Positions 28,160 to 36,798 of a DNA stretch of 64,000 nucleotides are shown one piece after another. How positions within the stretch are numbered: position 1 is the stretch's first letter; each line of letters begins with the position of its first letter. The DNA lies in the NCBI GenBank assembly GCA_964467165.1, contig CAYXOL010000003.1, positions 62,001 through 126,000 on the forward strand, read 5' to 3'. The translations under genes and the position numbers were made by a program. The stretch is from Clostridium_AD sp964467165 (GTDB lineage Bacteria > Bacillota > Clostridia > Clostridiales > Clostridiaceae). A model generated the notes under the pieces. The model ran no database searches, had not been told where the DNA came from, and saw only the letters and a list, made by a program, of their open reading frames with translations.

Positions 28160-29427
28160 TATTTTGTCACCTCTTCCTGGACTCTTATTAATATTGTAGA
28201 AAAGTTATTCCCCTGTAAATCTATTAAATTAATTTTAAGTGTTTCCATTTCTCCAGGAGCCATATGGGATTTATTTATTTCCTTTAATTTAACTCCATCT
28301 GCCTCAATAATTAATTTAGCATTTTTATATACTTTTCTTACCCTTATAAATAAGTCTAAGCTTCCTTCTATATTACAAGGTCGCACCTTTTGAGGAACTA
28401 TATAAGATACTCCCTGCCCTGGCATCATTGTTATAATTTTTCCTTCATCTTTAATTTTACCTTTTACAAATCTAGCAGCATTTTGCCCAGCTCGTCTACT
28501 TTCTTCCGTAACATAATCCACCAAATCATGCACATGAACTACATTTCCACAGGCGAATATACCAGAAACATTTGTCTCCATAATTTCATTTACAACAGGG
28601 CCTCCAGTAACACTATTAATTTCTATACCTGCACCTTTTGATAATTCATTTTCTGGTATTAAACCTACCGAAAGCAATAAGGCATCACAATCATAATATT
28701 TTTGTGTACCAGAAATCACTCTTTTGTTTTCGTCTACCTCACCAATAATTATGCCTTCTACTCGATCTTTTCCTTTAATCTCTACTATGGTATGACTTAG
28801 AAGTAATGGTATATTATAATCCTCTAAACACTGAACAATATTTCTAGTAAGTCCTCCGCAGTAAGGCATTACCTCAGCAACAACTTCAACCTTCGCACCT
28901 TCTAGGGTAAGTCTTCTAGCCATTATAAGTCCAATATCTCCCGAACCGAGAATAACTACTTTCTTACCAACCATGTATCCTTCCATATTTATATATCTTT
29001 GAGCTGTACCTGCAGTAAATATTCCTACTGGCCGAGTTCCTGGTATATTTATGGCTCCTCTTGTCCGCTCTCTACATCCCATAGCTAAAATTATCGCTTT
29101 AGCCTGAATAATCATAAATCCCTCTTTACTATTCATTATCTTTAGAGATTTATCATTACCAATTTCTAATACCATGGTATCTATTTTATATTCTATGCCT
29201 AATAACTTTAACTCATCAATAAATCTTTCTGCATACTCTGGGCCAGTAAGTTCTTCTTTAAAAACATGAAGACCAAATCCATTGTGAATGCACTGTTGCA
29301 AAATACCCCCAAGTTCTCTATCCCGCTCAATAACTAATACACTAGAAACACCATTTTTTTTAGCTTCTATTGCAGCTGCAAGACCTGCTGGTCCACCACC
29401 AATTACTACAATGCCATATTGGGTCAT
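28159..29427 (-). CDS. FAD/NAD(P)-dependent oxidoreductase, GlpB-like subunit
   Basis: 422 residues. FAD motif GGGPAG lies at residues 8-13, and a second Rossmann motif (LGSGDIGLI) is near 155. The N-terminal QQCIHNGFG segment is typical of the class associated with anaerobic glycerol-3-phosphate dehydrogenase. The frame is open to 29508, but MTQYGIVV at 29427 has AAGGGG nine bases upstream; longer starts lie inside the previous gene. It is the second subunit of the three-gene unit. Confidence 0.85.
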   Translation of the reverse strand: MTQYGIVVIGGGPAGLAAAIEAKKNGVSSVLVIERDRELGGILQQCIHNGFGLHVFKEELTGPEYAERFIDELKLLGIEYKIDTMVLEIGNDKSLKIMNSKEGFMIIQAKAIILAMGCRERTRGAINIPGTRPVGIFTAGTAQRYINMEGYMVGKKVVILGSGDIGLIMARRLTLEGAKVEVVAEVMPYCGGLTRNIVQCLEDYNIPLLLSHTIVEIKGKDRVEGIIIGEVDENKRVISGTQKYYDCDALLLSVGLIPENELSKGAGIEINSVTGGPVVNEIMETNVSGIFACGNVVHVHDLVDYVTEESRRAGQNAARFVKGKIKDEGKIITMMPGQGVSYIVPQKVRPCNIEGSLDLFIRVRKVYKNAKLIIEADGVKLKEINKSHMAPGEMETLKINLIDLQGNNFSTILIRVQEEVTK

Positions 29428-29428
29428 A

Positions 29429-30877
29429 CTATTCATCCCCTTGTACTTCTTTTGTTTTACCCACAAGTATATGGGTATCCTTATTGCTTTTAAGTACTTT
29501 AAGTTCATCTATCTTTAGCTCTCTAGCTAATATCTCTACAATTCTAGGTCCACAAAATGCACCCTGACATATTCCCATACCAGGCCTTGCTCGTCTTTTT
29601 ACACCATCTAAAGTTGTTGCGCCAGCCTTCCTGCTTATTGCATCTACAATTTCGCCTTCAGTAATGGATTCGCACCTACATATTATTCTGCCATATCTAG
29701 GGTCTTTTTTTATAGTCTTTGCTTTTTCTATGTCGCTAAGCTGTATAAATCTTATAACTTTTCTTCTTATAGGATTAAAATATTCTTTCTTTACTAATCC
29801 CCCTGCCTTATCATTTAAAATTCCTACTACATATTCAGCTATAGCTGGGGCTGCTGATAACCCTGGTGATTCTATTCCCGCTACATTTATAAAATTTTCA
29901 GCTTCCGCAGACTCTTGGATTATAAAATCTCCAGTAGTTGAGGTAGCTCTAAGTCCTGAAAAAGAAGTAATAACGGCATTAAAAGGTATTTTCTTGCTAG
30001 TTTTATAAGAAGCATTTCTCACTTCCTCAAGACCCATTGCAGTAGTCCCAGTATTTTCATTATCATCTAAATTTTCTGCATTTGGTCCTACTAGCAAGTT
30101 CCCATGGACAGTCTGAGTTACTACAACACCTTTACCACGCTTTGTTGGAGATTGAAAAATAACCCTGCTTACCAAAGTTGCGGCTTTCTTTTCAAATATA
30201 AAATATTGCCCTCTTCTTTGGATAATTTTAAAACTCTCACTGGCAACCATATTGTTTATTTTATCTGCATAAATCCCTGCACAATTAATAACATATTTTG
30301 CTTCTATCTGGTTATTCCCCTTATTAATTATATAATAATTTTCTACTCTTTCTATTGATATTACTTTATTATTTAAAAATAATTCTACACCATTTTCCAC
30401 TGCATTCTCAGCTAGTGCTATAGCAAGTTCAAATGGACCAACAATACCACAAGTACCCGCATATAACGCACCTATAACTTCTTCATTTAGGTTAGGCTCT
30501 AAAGCTTTGACCTTTTCTTTATCTATTAACTCCATATATGGTATTTTATTTTGCATTCCTTGCGCATAGAGTTCTTCCAGTCCAGCTATCTCTTCTTCAT
30601 TACTAGCAATAACTAATGATCCTATCCTTTTAAATGGCACGTCTAGTTCCCTGCAAATTTTTTCAAACATTGGATTTCCTAGTGCATTAAACTTTGCTTT
30701 ATTTGTACCAGGCTTGGCGTCATACCCTGCATGAACAATAGCACTATTCGCCTTAGTTGTTCCATTCGCCACATCACTGTCTTTTTCAATAAGAGCCACC
30801 TGAATATTATATCTAGATAATTCTCTTGCAATAAACGTGCCAATGACTCCTGCGCCAATTATAGCTACATCAAACAT
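29429..30877 (-). CDS. glpA: Anaerobic glycerol-3-phosphate dehydrogenase-like FAD oxidoreductase
   Basis: 482 residues. The N-terminal DAO-type FAD domain starts with IIGAGVIG. The C-terminal BFD-like 2Fe-2S domain has RCES and GICQGAFC cysteines (around 400-455). This is the GlpA-type arrangement. It should oxidise glycerol 3-phosphate to dihydroxyacetone phosphate, although related members act on other 2-hydroxy acids. GGAGGAG precedes the ATG. It is the first gene of the operon, behind a leader terminator at 30965-31013. No glpK or glpP is in the window. Confidence 0.8.
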   Translation of the reverse strand: MFDVAIIGAGVIGTFIARELSRYNIQVALIEKDSDVANGTTKANSAIVHAGYDAKPGTNKAKFNALGNPMFEKICRELDVPFKRIGSLVIASNEEEIAGLEELYAQGMQNKIPYMELIDKEKVKALEPNLNEEVIGALYAGTCGIVGPFELAIALAENAVENGVELFLNNKVISIERVENYYIINKGNNQIEAKYVINCAGIYADKINNMVASESFKIIQRRGQYFIFEKKAATLVSRVIFQSPTKRGKGVVVTQTVHGNLLVGPNAENLDDNENTGTTAMGLEEVRNASYKTSKKIPFNAVITSFSGLRATSTTGDFIIQESAEAENFINVAGIESPGLSAAPAIAEYVVGILNDKAGGLVKKEYFNPIRRKVIRFIQLSDIEKAKTIKKDPRYGRIICRCESITEGEIVDAISRKAGATTLDGVKRRARPGMGICQGAFCGPRIVEILARELKIDELKVLKSNKDTHILVGKTKEVQGDE

Positions 30878-30964
30878 TTTTACTCCTCCTGTAGTCCATC
30901 TATTAAATTATCTCCTACGCTGCTGTAACTAACGACTTCAATAGGAGATTTCTCTGTGATACAC

Positions 30965-31013
30965 AAAAAACCACACCTAGTAAATCTGTGATTAAACAGA
31001 TTTGTCAGTGTGG
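30965..31013 (-). terminator. Leader terminator (attenuator) before the glpA-like operon
   Basis: On the minus strand CCACAC/GTGTGG outer stem (30971-30976 with 31008-31013), inner AAATCTGT/ACAGATTT, then T6. It lies 90 to 140 bases before the glpA-like ATG, so it must be read through for expression. The 5' flank reads GAGAGCCACAC. Control by an antiterminator such as GlpP is plausible. Confidence 0.75.
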
Positions 31014-31137
31014 CTCTCATTTCTCTTAGCCATATTTCATATTTACTCTCAACAAAATTATATCACTAAAATATATATTTGCAAAGCAATTTTATTTAAA
31101 TTCTAAAAAAATATTGCACCATAGTATATATTAAAAT

Positions 31138-31521
31138 TTATAACTTGCTACTTTCCAGTGTTTCATATTCTACTTCTATATACTTATCTTCATCGTAAAA
31201 TTTTTCTGACTGACCATAAATCCGTATATTTGTTTGCACAGCATTTTCAGCAATATATTTTGCGGTTTTTACACTGACATTAATAGTGGCATCTGCCACA
31301 ACAGCAGTTATTGCTGCTGTTATTTTTGCAGTTTTCCCAACCATTTTAGAGGCTACATTACTGTATTTCTTGGTGTTTGCAGCTAATTTTTTTTTACCTG
31401 CTTTTTCTGCTATAGAAGATATAGCATTCCCAGTTAGTTCAATACCATGCTCCGCAGTATTTCCAACAATTTTTCCAGCACCATATATTATTTTCCCCAC
31501 CATGGTCATCATCATCACCAT
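31138..31521 (-). CDS. Hypothetical small protein
   Basis: 127 residues at most, not recognised. It has an alanine- and glycine-rich amphipathic stretch (VGKIIYGAGKIVGN, and KMVGKTAKITAAITAVVADA around 60-80), followed by an acidic, tyrosine-rich tail. Several ATG codons lie at the start. AGG at 31525-31527 fits the cluster of ATGs at 31509-31515 best, so the true N-terminus may be two to six residues shorter. A TATAAT is present 20 to 30 bases upstream. Composition suggests weak membrane association; no function can be given. Confidence 0.6.
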   Translation of the reverse strand: MVMMMTMVGKIIYGAGKIVGNTAEHGIELTGNAISSIAEKAGKKKLAANTKKYSNVASKMVGKTAKITAAITAVVADATINVSVKTAKYIAENAVQTNIRIYGQSEKFYDEDKYIEVEYETLESSKL

Positions 31522-31638
31522 ACCTATATTTAATAATCTTATTATATCATATTATTGAAGAATTATTAGTTAATATATTTAATAGATATTTATAATCAAG
31601 AATTAAGTTTAGATTTTTTCTTAAATTATACTTTTCTA

Positions 31639-33960
31639 CTATTGTGTATTTCTTACATTGTTAAGTGCATTATATACCCCTACAGCTAATTGTTCCATTG
31701 TTGTATTATCTTTTGGATTAAATTGGTTATTTTCTATTTTTATAAAACCAAACGCCACTGCAATAGCCACATATCCTAAATTCTCCTTGGTTATTTTACT
31801 TGCATCCTCATAATTAATTTTAAATAGTTCACTGTGCTGAGCCAATTTGTCATAATTACTATACTTAACTAAGATTTTAGCCAATTCCTCTCTAGTAACT
31901 AATTTGTCTCCTATAAATTCTCCACCTGTGTTTTCCATAATTCCATAGGATACAGCCATTTGAAGGAATTTATAATTTGCATCAGATTTTGCAATATTGG
32001 AAAATTTAAGTTCTGCAGTCTTATCTGCCATATATGGTGTATAGCCTCTTGCATTTACTAACATTTTAATTAAGTCAATTTGGGTAACTTTTTTATCTAG
32101 TTTAAAATCAGCAGTTTCTATTAATCCTTTAGACGCTAAAATACTTAATTCTTTTTCTGCCTCACTATTTTTAATCTTTTCTTTAAATAGTTCTATATTC
32201 TGATCAATATTCTCACCATTATAATTCAAAAATTTACCAGTAAGTGCATCAACATTTGTATAATCGTACATTCCACTAGCATCACCAAGTTTATAAGCCA
32301 GTTTCATTTCTAAATCTGGTTTTTGTGGATTATTACTTTTATTTATTTGTGTATAAGTAAGGATTGGCTTGTACTTACTAAACATTATTTCACTTGCATT
32401 TTTAACACTTATAGCATTCTTAAAATCCGGAAATTTAATGTCTTTATCCCAATTACAATTCAAACTATTGATCTCGCCAGTAACTGCACTGAAACCAACA
32501 TTTATATTATTATCTGTATATTCTATACCATTCTCTAATCTGGCAAAGTTAAAGTAATAATTTCTTTCACCCATATTATTGTAATCACAATAATTATAAT
32601 GAATTTGCTCAGTTTTGATTTGTTTAGCTTTCCCATTATAATATTTTGAAACTGCTTCTATAGCCTTTGCGTATGCCTGCTCCCAGGATAATTTAGCAAC
32701 GAATTTTCCAGTACCATTATAGTCTTCATTAGAATATTTATAGCAACTTACTACTTCTCCTGTTAAAGCGTCTATTGATATATTCCCACCTTCGTTGTAT
32801 TTCGTGTCATCCCCTTTATTAAAAGATGCATTCCAAGTTTTATTACTTGAACTACCAATATTTTCCGCATATTCTTGATACCCAAGTCCCTGAATTACAT
32901 ACCCCTCACCATAAAGTTTATTTATAAAGCTTTTTATTATAGTTCCTGCTTCTTTTTCTTCTACCGCCTTTTCTCTAGGTGTTACCACTTTTATTTTACT
33001 GTAAAACTCACCCTTTTCCTTATCACTCAAATCTTTTACTACAGGTCTACTAACATTATTGACTGGGTCAAGGAACTTCCCATCTTTAGCATCTAACAAA
33101 TTGCCATCGCCAAATTCTGGAACATACACTACCTTTATGTCTCTTTTATTTTCATAATATTTATAGTTTTGTGTAAAACCCATATATTTTAAAGTCATTT
33201 TTGCTCCAGTTTTAAAAGCTTCAGCTGCAGTTTTTTGATCTATAACTCCTTTAACCTCCGGAAATTTAAGACTTGAATTCCAATTACTATAGTATGAAAC
33301 TACCTTTCCGGATGCTCCATCAACTTCAATATTAATATTATTATCATCAAATTCTATACCATTGACTTTATTTACATAGGTGAAACTATAACTCGCTGAC
33401 CCATAATTTCCTATATTGTTATAATCTCTTTTGTTTATTACTTTATATTTTTCAGGTTGAATTTTTTCAACAAAATCATTACTAGCCTTTTCTGCTTGCT
33501 TAACTGTTATTGTTGGAACTGTATTTTCTTCATTTACTTTTCGTTCATAATTATTTGCTTGAGTAACTTCACCAGTTTCTGCATTTAAAGTAACACTAAT
33601 ACTAATATTTTTTGCCATATTATTCATTTGCCAATTAATATTCCAAGTGCTATTTTGCTGACCATTATAATCTGAGCCATTAAAGTTACTTGTTTGAGTA
33701 AATTTGCTCTCATCTATTACTGTATTAAAATAAGTTTTTATTATTTCCTTTGCAATTTCTTTTGCTTTTTCCTTGGATATTTTAGCACTCTTTTCCTCTT
33801 CGATATTTTTTGCAATCGCTGCCTCTGCAGTTATTTTCGTTGCTCCAATTCCTGTAACTGGAGTTTGAGTCTTTGTCAAAGCTACTGCAAAGGTTGAAGT
33901 TGTGCTAGTAAAAGTTAATGCAGTTGCTAACATTATAGAAACCAATTTTTTCCTATTCAT
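31639..33960 (-). CDS. Exported YcdB/YcdC-repeat protein with C-terminal SLH domains
   Basis: 773 residues. A signal peptide (MNRKKLVSIMLATALTFT with an Ala-rich cleavage region) marks export. Two blocks of about 250 residues each (about 55-300 and 330-590) share the motif VNGIEFDDNNINIEVDGASG / LENGIEYTDNNINVGFSAVT. They resemble YcdB/YcdC (PepSY-related) domains. The last 170 residues contain S-layer homology-like segments (KVTQIDLIKMLVNARGY, LVTREELAKILVKYS, TTMEQLAVGVYNAL), so it is probably bound to the cell wall. It is transcribed alone, with about 270 bases to the divergent flavin reductase gene. Confidence 0.85.
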   Translation of the reverse strand: MNRKKLVSIMLATALTFTSTTSTFAVALTKTQTPVTGIGATKITAEAAIAKNIEEEKSAKISKEKAKEIAKEIIKTYFNTVIDESKFTQTSNFNGSDYNGQQNSTWNINWQMNNMAKNISISVTLNAETGEVTQANNYERKVNEENTVPTITVKQAEKASNDFVEKIQPEKYKVINKRDYNNIGNYGSASYSFTYVNKVNGIEFDDNNINIEVDGASGKVVSYYSNWNSSLKFPEVKGVIDQKTAAEAFKTGAKMTLKYMGFTQNYKYYENKRDIKVVYVPEFGDGNLLDAKDGKFLDPVNNVSRPVVKDLSDKEKGEFYSKIKVVTPREKAVEEKEAGTIIKSFINKLYGEGYVIQGLGYQEYAENIGSSSNKTWNASFNKGDDTKYNEGGNISIDALTGEVVSCYKYSNEDYNGTGKFVAKLSWEQAYAKAIEAVSKYYNGKAKQIKTEQIHYNYCDYNNMGERNYYFNFARLENGIEYTDNNINVGFSAVTGEINSLNCNWDKDIKFPDFKNAISVKNASEIMFSKYKPILTYTQINKSNNPQKPDLEMKLAYKLGDASGMYDYTNVDALTGKFLNYNGENIDQNIELFKEKIKNSEAEKELSILASKGLIETADFKLDKKVTQIDLIKMLVNARGYTPYMADKTAELKFSNIAKSDANYKFLQMAVSYGIMENTGGEFIGDKLVTREELAKILVKYSNYDKLAQHSELFKINYEDASKITKENLGYVAIAVAFGFIKIENNQFNPKDNTTMEQLAVGVYNALNNVRNTQ

Positions 33961-34228
33961 GATAATTCCTACCTTTCAAAATAATATTTTGTTGTTTAAC
34001 ATAAAAATCCCTCTTTTGTTGAAAAGTATACTTTGTATTGTTTATTAACTTTATTAGCATTTATATATATATATTATAGACGATTCTAAATTATATATAG
34101 TTACATATAAATTACATTTTCTTCTAATTTTTATAAAATATTTTTCGTGAGTTTTTCTAACTTTATAAATCTTTTAATGTATTGTATAATTAATGATGTT
34201 ATAAAAAAAGGCATGGGAGTGAAAATAT

Positions 34229-34822
34229 ATGACAAAAACTATTTTTAAAGGCAGTGCAATGCTAAATCCTGTTCCTGTAGTGTTAATTACCTCAAAAAAT
34301 AAAGAAGGCCGCACAAACGTTTTTACAGTGGCTTGGATAGGAACTGCTTGTACTAAACCACCAATGATAACTGTAGCCATAAGACCCGAAAGGCTTTCCT
34401 ATGAATATATAAAAGAAAGTGGTGACTTTGTTGTAAATTTACCTAATTCTAAAATGGTTAGACAAGTGGATTATTGCGGTGTGCGATCGGGAAGGCAAAC
34501 AGATAAACTTTTAGAAATGAACTTTACAACGCAGGACAGCCAGGATGTAACAGCACCTTTAATTTCTGAATGTCCCATATCTCTAGAATGTAGGGTTAAA
34601 AGTATTACCCCCCTTGGTACCCATGATTTATTTTTAGCTGAAATCGTCAATACTCACGTAGATAATGCTTTAATAGATTTTAATGGGAAAATTCATTTTG
34701 AAAATGCAGATCTTATAACTTATTCTCATGGTGAATATTTTAGTGTCAATTCTAAACCCTTAGGTAAATTTGGCTATTCAGTTCAGAAAAAAAGTAAAAA
34801 ACCACATAAAAAGAAAGCCTAA
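34229..34822 (+). CDS. Flavin reductase-like / FMN-binding protein
   Basis: 197 residues with the flavin reductase-like domain. It begins AMLNPVPVVLITSKNKEGRTN, followed by WIGTACTKPPMITVAIRPERLSY. This is the FMN-binding core of flavoredoxin-type proteins of anaerobes. The electron partner is unknown. The last codons (KKPHKKKA) are encoded by the 5' arm of the following terminator, so the tail is shaped by that hairpin. GGGAGTGAAAATAT precedes the ATG. Confidence 0.88.
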   Translation: MTKTIFKGSAMLNPVPVVLITSKNKEGRTNVFTVAWIGTACTKPPMITVAIRPERLSYEYIKESGDFVVNLPNSKMVRQVDYCGVRSGRQTDKLLEMNFTTQDSQDVTAPLISECPISLECRVKSITPLGTHDLFLAEIVNTHVDNALIDFNGKIHFENADLITYSHGEYFSVNSKPLGKFGYSVQKKSKKPHKKKA

Positions 34823-34850
34823 TTTCTTAGGCTTTCTTTTTATGTGGTTT
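34799..34850. terminator. Strong bidirectional terminator, overlapping the flavin reductase stop
   Basis: 24-bp perfect stem (34799-34822 with 34827-34850) and a four-base TTTC loop. The 5' arm includes the stop codon of the upstream gene. On the other strand it ends the SPFH gene, whose stop is at 34854. Confidence 0.85.
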
Positions 34851-34853
34851 ACT

Positions 34854-35849
34854 TTATATTGATTTTTTTTCTATTGTTATATTTTCAAGTGGTTTATTTT
34901 CAACATGCTTAGTCATTTTTAACATCTCCGCTATGGCTGATATGCTACCTAAACTTGATAATGTTTCATTAGGAAGTATAAGTTTATTAGCTGGGTTCTT
35001 AGCCATTTCTTTAAGAGCTTCGATTTGCTTTAATGCTATTACTGTTTCATTTGTACCGGATTCTATAATAGCTGAATTTATTCTTCTTATGGCATCTGCC
35101 TCTGCCACTGCTATTTCTAATATAGCTTTGGCCTTACCTTCAGCTTCTAGAAGTTGAGATTCTTTCATTCCTTCTGCACGTCTAATATTAGCTTGTTTTT
35201 CAGCCTCAGCATTTAATATTTGAGCTTGCTTATGTCCTTCTGCTCTTTCAATTTGACTTTGTTTTTCACCTTCTGCTGTAAGGATAAATGCTCTTTTGTC
35301 TCTCTCTGCTCTCATTTGTTTTTCCATTGCCTGTTGAATTTCAGATGGTGGAATTATATTTTTGATTTCTACAGATAATATCTTTATTCCATAAGCATCT
35401 GTGATTTCATCAATTATTTCAAGAAGCCTCATATTTATTCTATCTCTTCCTGATAATACTTCATCCAAGGTCATATCTCCCACAATATTTCTCATATTAG
35501 TTATTGTAGAATACACAATACCTGATTTATAATCTTCGATATTGTACACTGCATCTTTTGAATTAACAACCTTATAAAATATAACATTATCGATGGATAT
35601 ATTTACATTATCCTTAGTTATAACATTCTGAGGTTGTATGTCTAATATTTGTTGCTTTGTAGAAATCCTTCTTCGTACAAAATCTGCAAAAACAATTGTT
35701 AAATGCCAGCCTGGCTCTAGAATCCTATGAAACTGGCCAAACCTCTCAACTAAAACAACTGATCCAGTATTAACAATTTTAATAGATGACAAAATGCCGA
35801 TAACAACTATTGCCAATAAAAATATACCTAAAAACGATCCAATACCCAT
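34854..35849 (-). CDS. SPFH/band-7 membrane protein (stomatin/QmcA-like)
   Basis: 331 residues. One N-terminal membrane helix (about 5-24) is followed by the SPFH domain (about 25-190) with VERFGQFHRILEPGWH. A long helical region rich in Glu, Ala and Lys (AERDKRAFILTAEGEKQSQ, about 195-265) follows, as in oligomerising stomatins. It is probably a membrane-domain scaffold. The NfeD-like gene upstream is its standard partner and the two are cotranscribed, 30 bases apart. Confidence 0.93.
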   Translation of the reverse strand: MGIGSFLGIFLLAIVVIGILSSIKIVNTGSVVLVERFGQFHRILEPGWHLTIVFADFVRRRISTKQQILDIQPQNVITKDNVNISIDNVIFYKVVNSKDAVYNIEDYKSGIVYSTITNMRNIVGDMTLDEVLSGRDRINMRLLEIIDEITDAYGIKILSVEIKNIIPPSEIQQAMEKQMRAERDKRAFILTAEGEKQSQIERAEGHKQAQILNAEAEKQANIRRAEGMKESQLLEAEGKAKAILEIAVAEADAIRRINSAIIESGTNETVIALKQIEALKEMAKNPANKLILPNETLSSLGSISAIAEMLKMTKHVENKPLENITIEKKSI

Positions 35850-35879
35850 TACAAATTCCTCCTTAAATTTTAATATAAC

Positions 35880-36308
35880 TTATACTTTAGCTATTAATAA
35901 TTTATTTCCTTCTATTCCAATAACTTGAACAAGGTCGCCTTTGACTAAAGGTTTCCCCACATTTTTCACTGTCCAATATATTCCTTGGAACTTAATGTTT
36001 GCTTTTACATCAATATCTTTTGTTATTGTAAACTCTATTCCTATATAGCCTTCTTCCATAGTCAAGGTTTTGCTTACAGTTTTCTTTATAGTTTTTTTGA
36101 CTATAGGATATCCAACAGCCATGGATATTGCAGTAACCGTTATAAAAATGATTACTTGGACAACAACTGATGCATTAAGCATCATAGCAATTATTGCTAC
36201 AATTGCCCCCATAGCAAACCATATAAACATAAAACTACTAGTTGTAATATCAATAAATATTGCTCCTAGCGCTACAACCACCCAAATTATCATTACCATC
36301 CTGTCCAT
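35880..36308 (-). CDS. NfeD-like membrane protein
   Basis: 142 residues. Hydrophobic segments (about 4-23, 28-45 and 47-68) are followed by a soluble OB-fold-like domain (about 80-142, with EEGYIGIEFTI and VKGDLVQVIGIEGNKLLI). This is the short NfeD form that pairs with stomatin-like proteins. The start has GGGAGGGAAAAC. It is the first gene of the two-gene operon. Confidence 0.9.
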   Translation of the reverse strand: MDRMVMIIWVVVALGAIFIDITTSSFMFIWFAMGAIVAIIAMMLNASVVVQVIIFITVTAISMAVGYPIVKKTIKKTVSKTLTMEEGYIGIEFTITKDIDVKANIKFQGIYWTVKNVGKPLVKGDLVQVIGIEGNKLLIAKV

Positions 36309-36640
36309 GTTTTCCCTCCCACCTCATTATTAATTGCTGTTAATTATTTCTTCTTATAGTATTAATTATCCTTCTTTAATTATATCCTTCTTTTGTATTT
36401 AATAATACCTTTTTTTTGTAATAATATTACTACAAAAACTTTATGTGGTATTAATATAATTATATAGTATACTTTATTATTAATAAAGTTTTATTTTAGC
36501 TTGTTATGGGTTATATTATACTGTTTATATGGCATTTCTACAGTTTTTCCTCTTGTTTGCTTTACTTCTCTCATTATTTCAAGGTTTTATTCAAATATCA
36601 GAATAATTCCAGAATTAATAGCTATATAGCCAAATTGTTT
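36309..36640. other. Intergenic AT-rich region before nadE
   Basis: No gene seen. It contains short palindromes such as ACTTTATT-ATT-AATAAAGT near 36467-36489, likely part of the nfeD or nadE promoter regions. Confidence 0.4.
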
Positions 36641-36692
36641 GGGGACGGTTAACAATTATTTATACTAAAGCAAAATAATTGTTAACCGTCCC
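36641..36692. repeat. Short palindromic repeat GGGGACGGTTAACAA (complete copy)
   Basis: Perfect 20-bp arms (36642-36661 and 36673-36692) around an 11-base loop. Single arms of the same sequence occur at 1600-1615, 44990-45005 and 57749-57770. GGGGACGG-AACCGTCCC hairpins recall REP-like elements mobilised by RAYT transposases, but none is encoded here. Confidence 0.7.
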
Positions 36693-36798
36693 TACTAATG
36701 AATCTAAGATAATGATATAATTTTAGTTAACATTGACTATATAAAGTTGATTTTGCAAATACTATATTAAAAAAACAAAAGAAAGGTAGTGAATTAGT

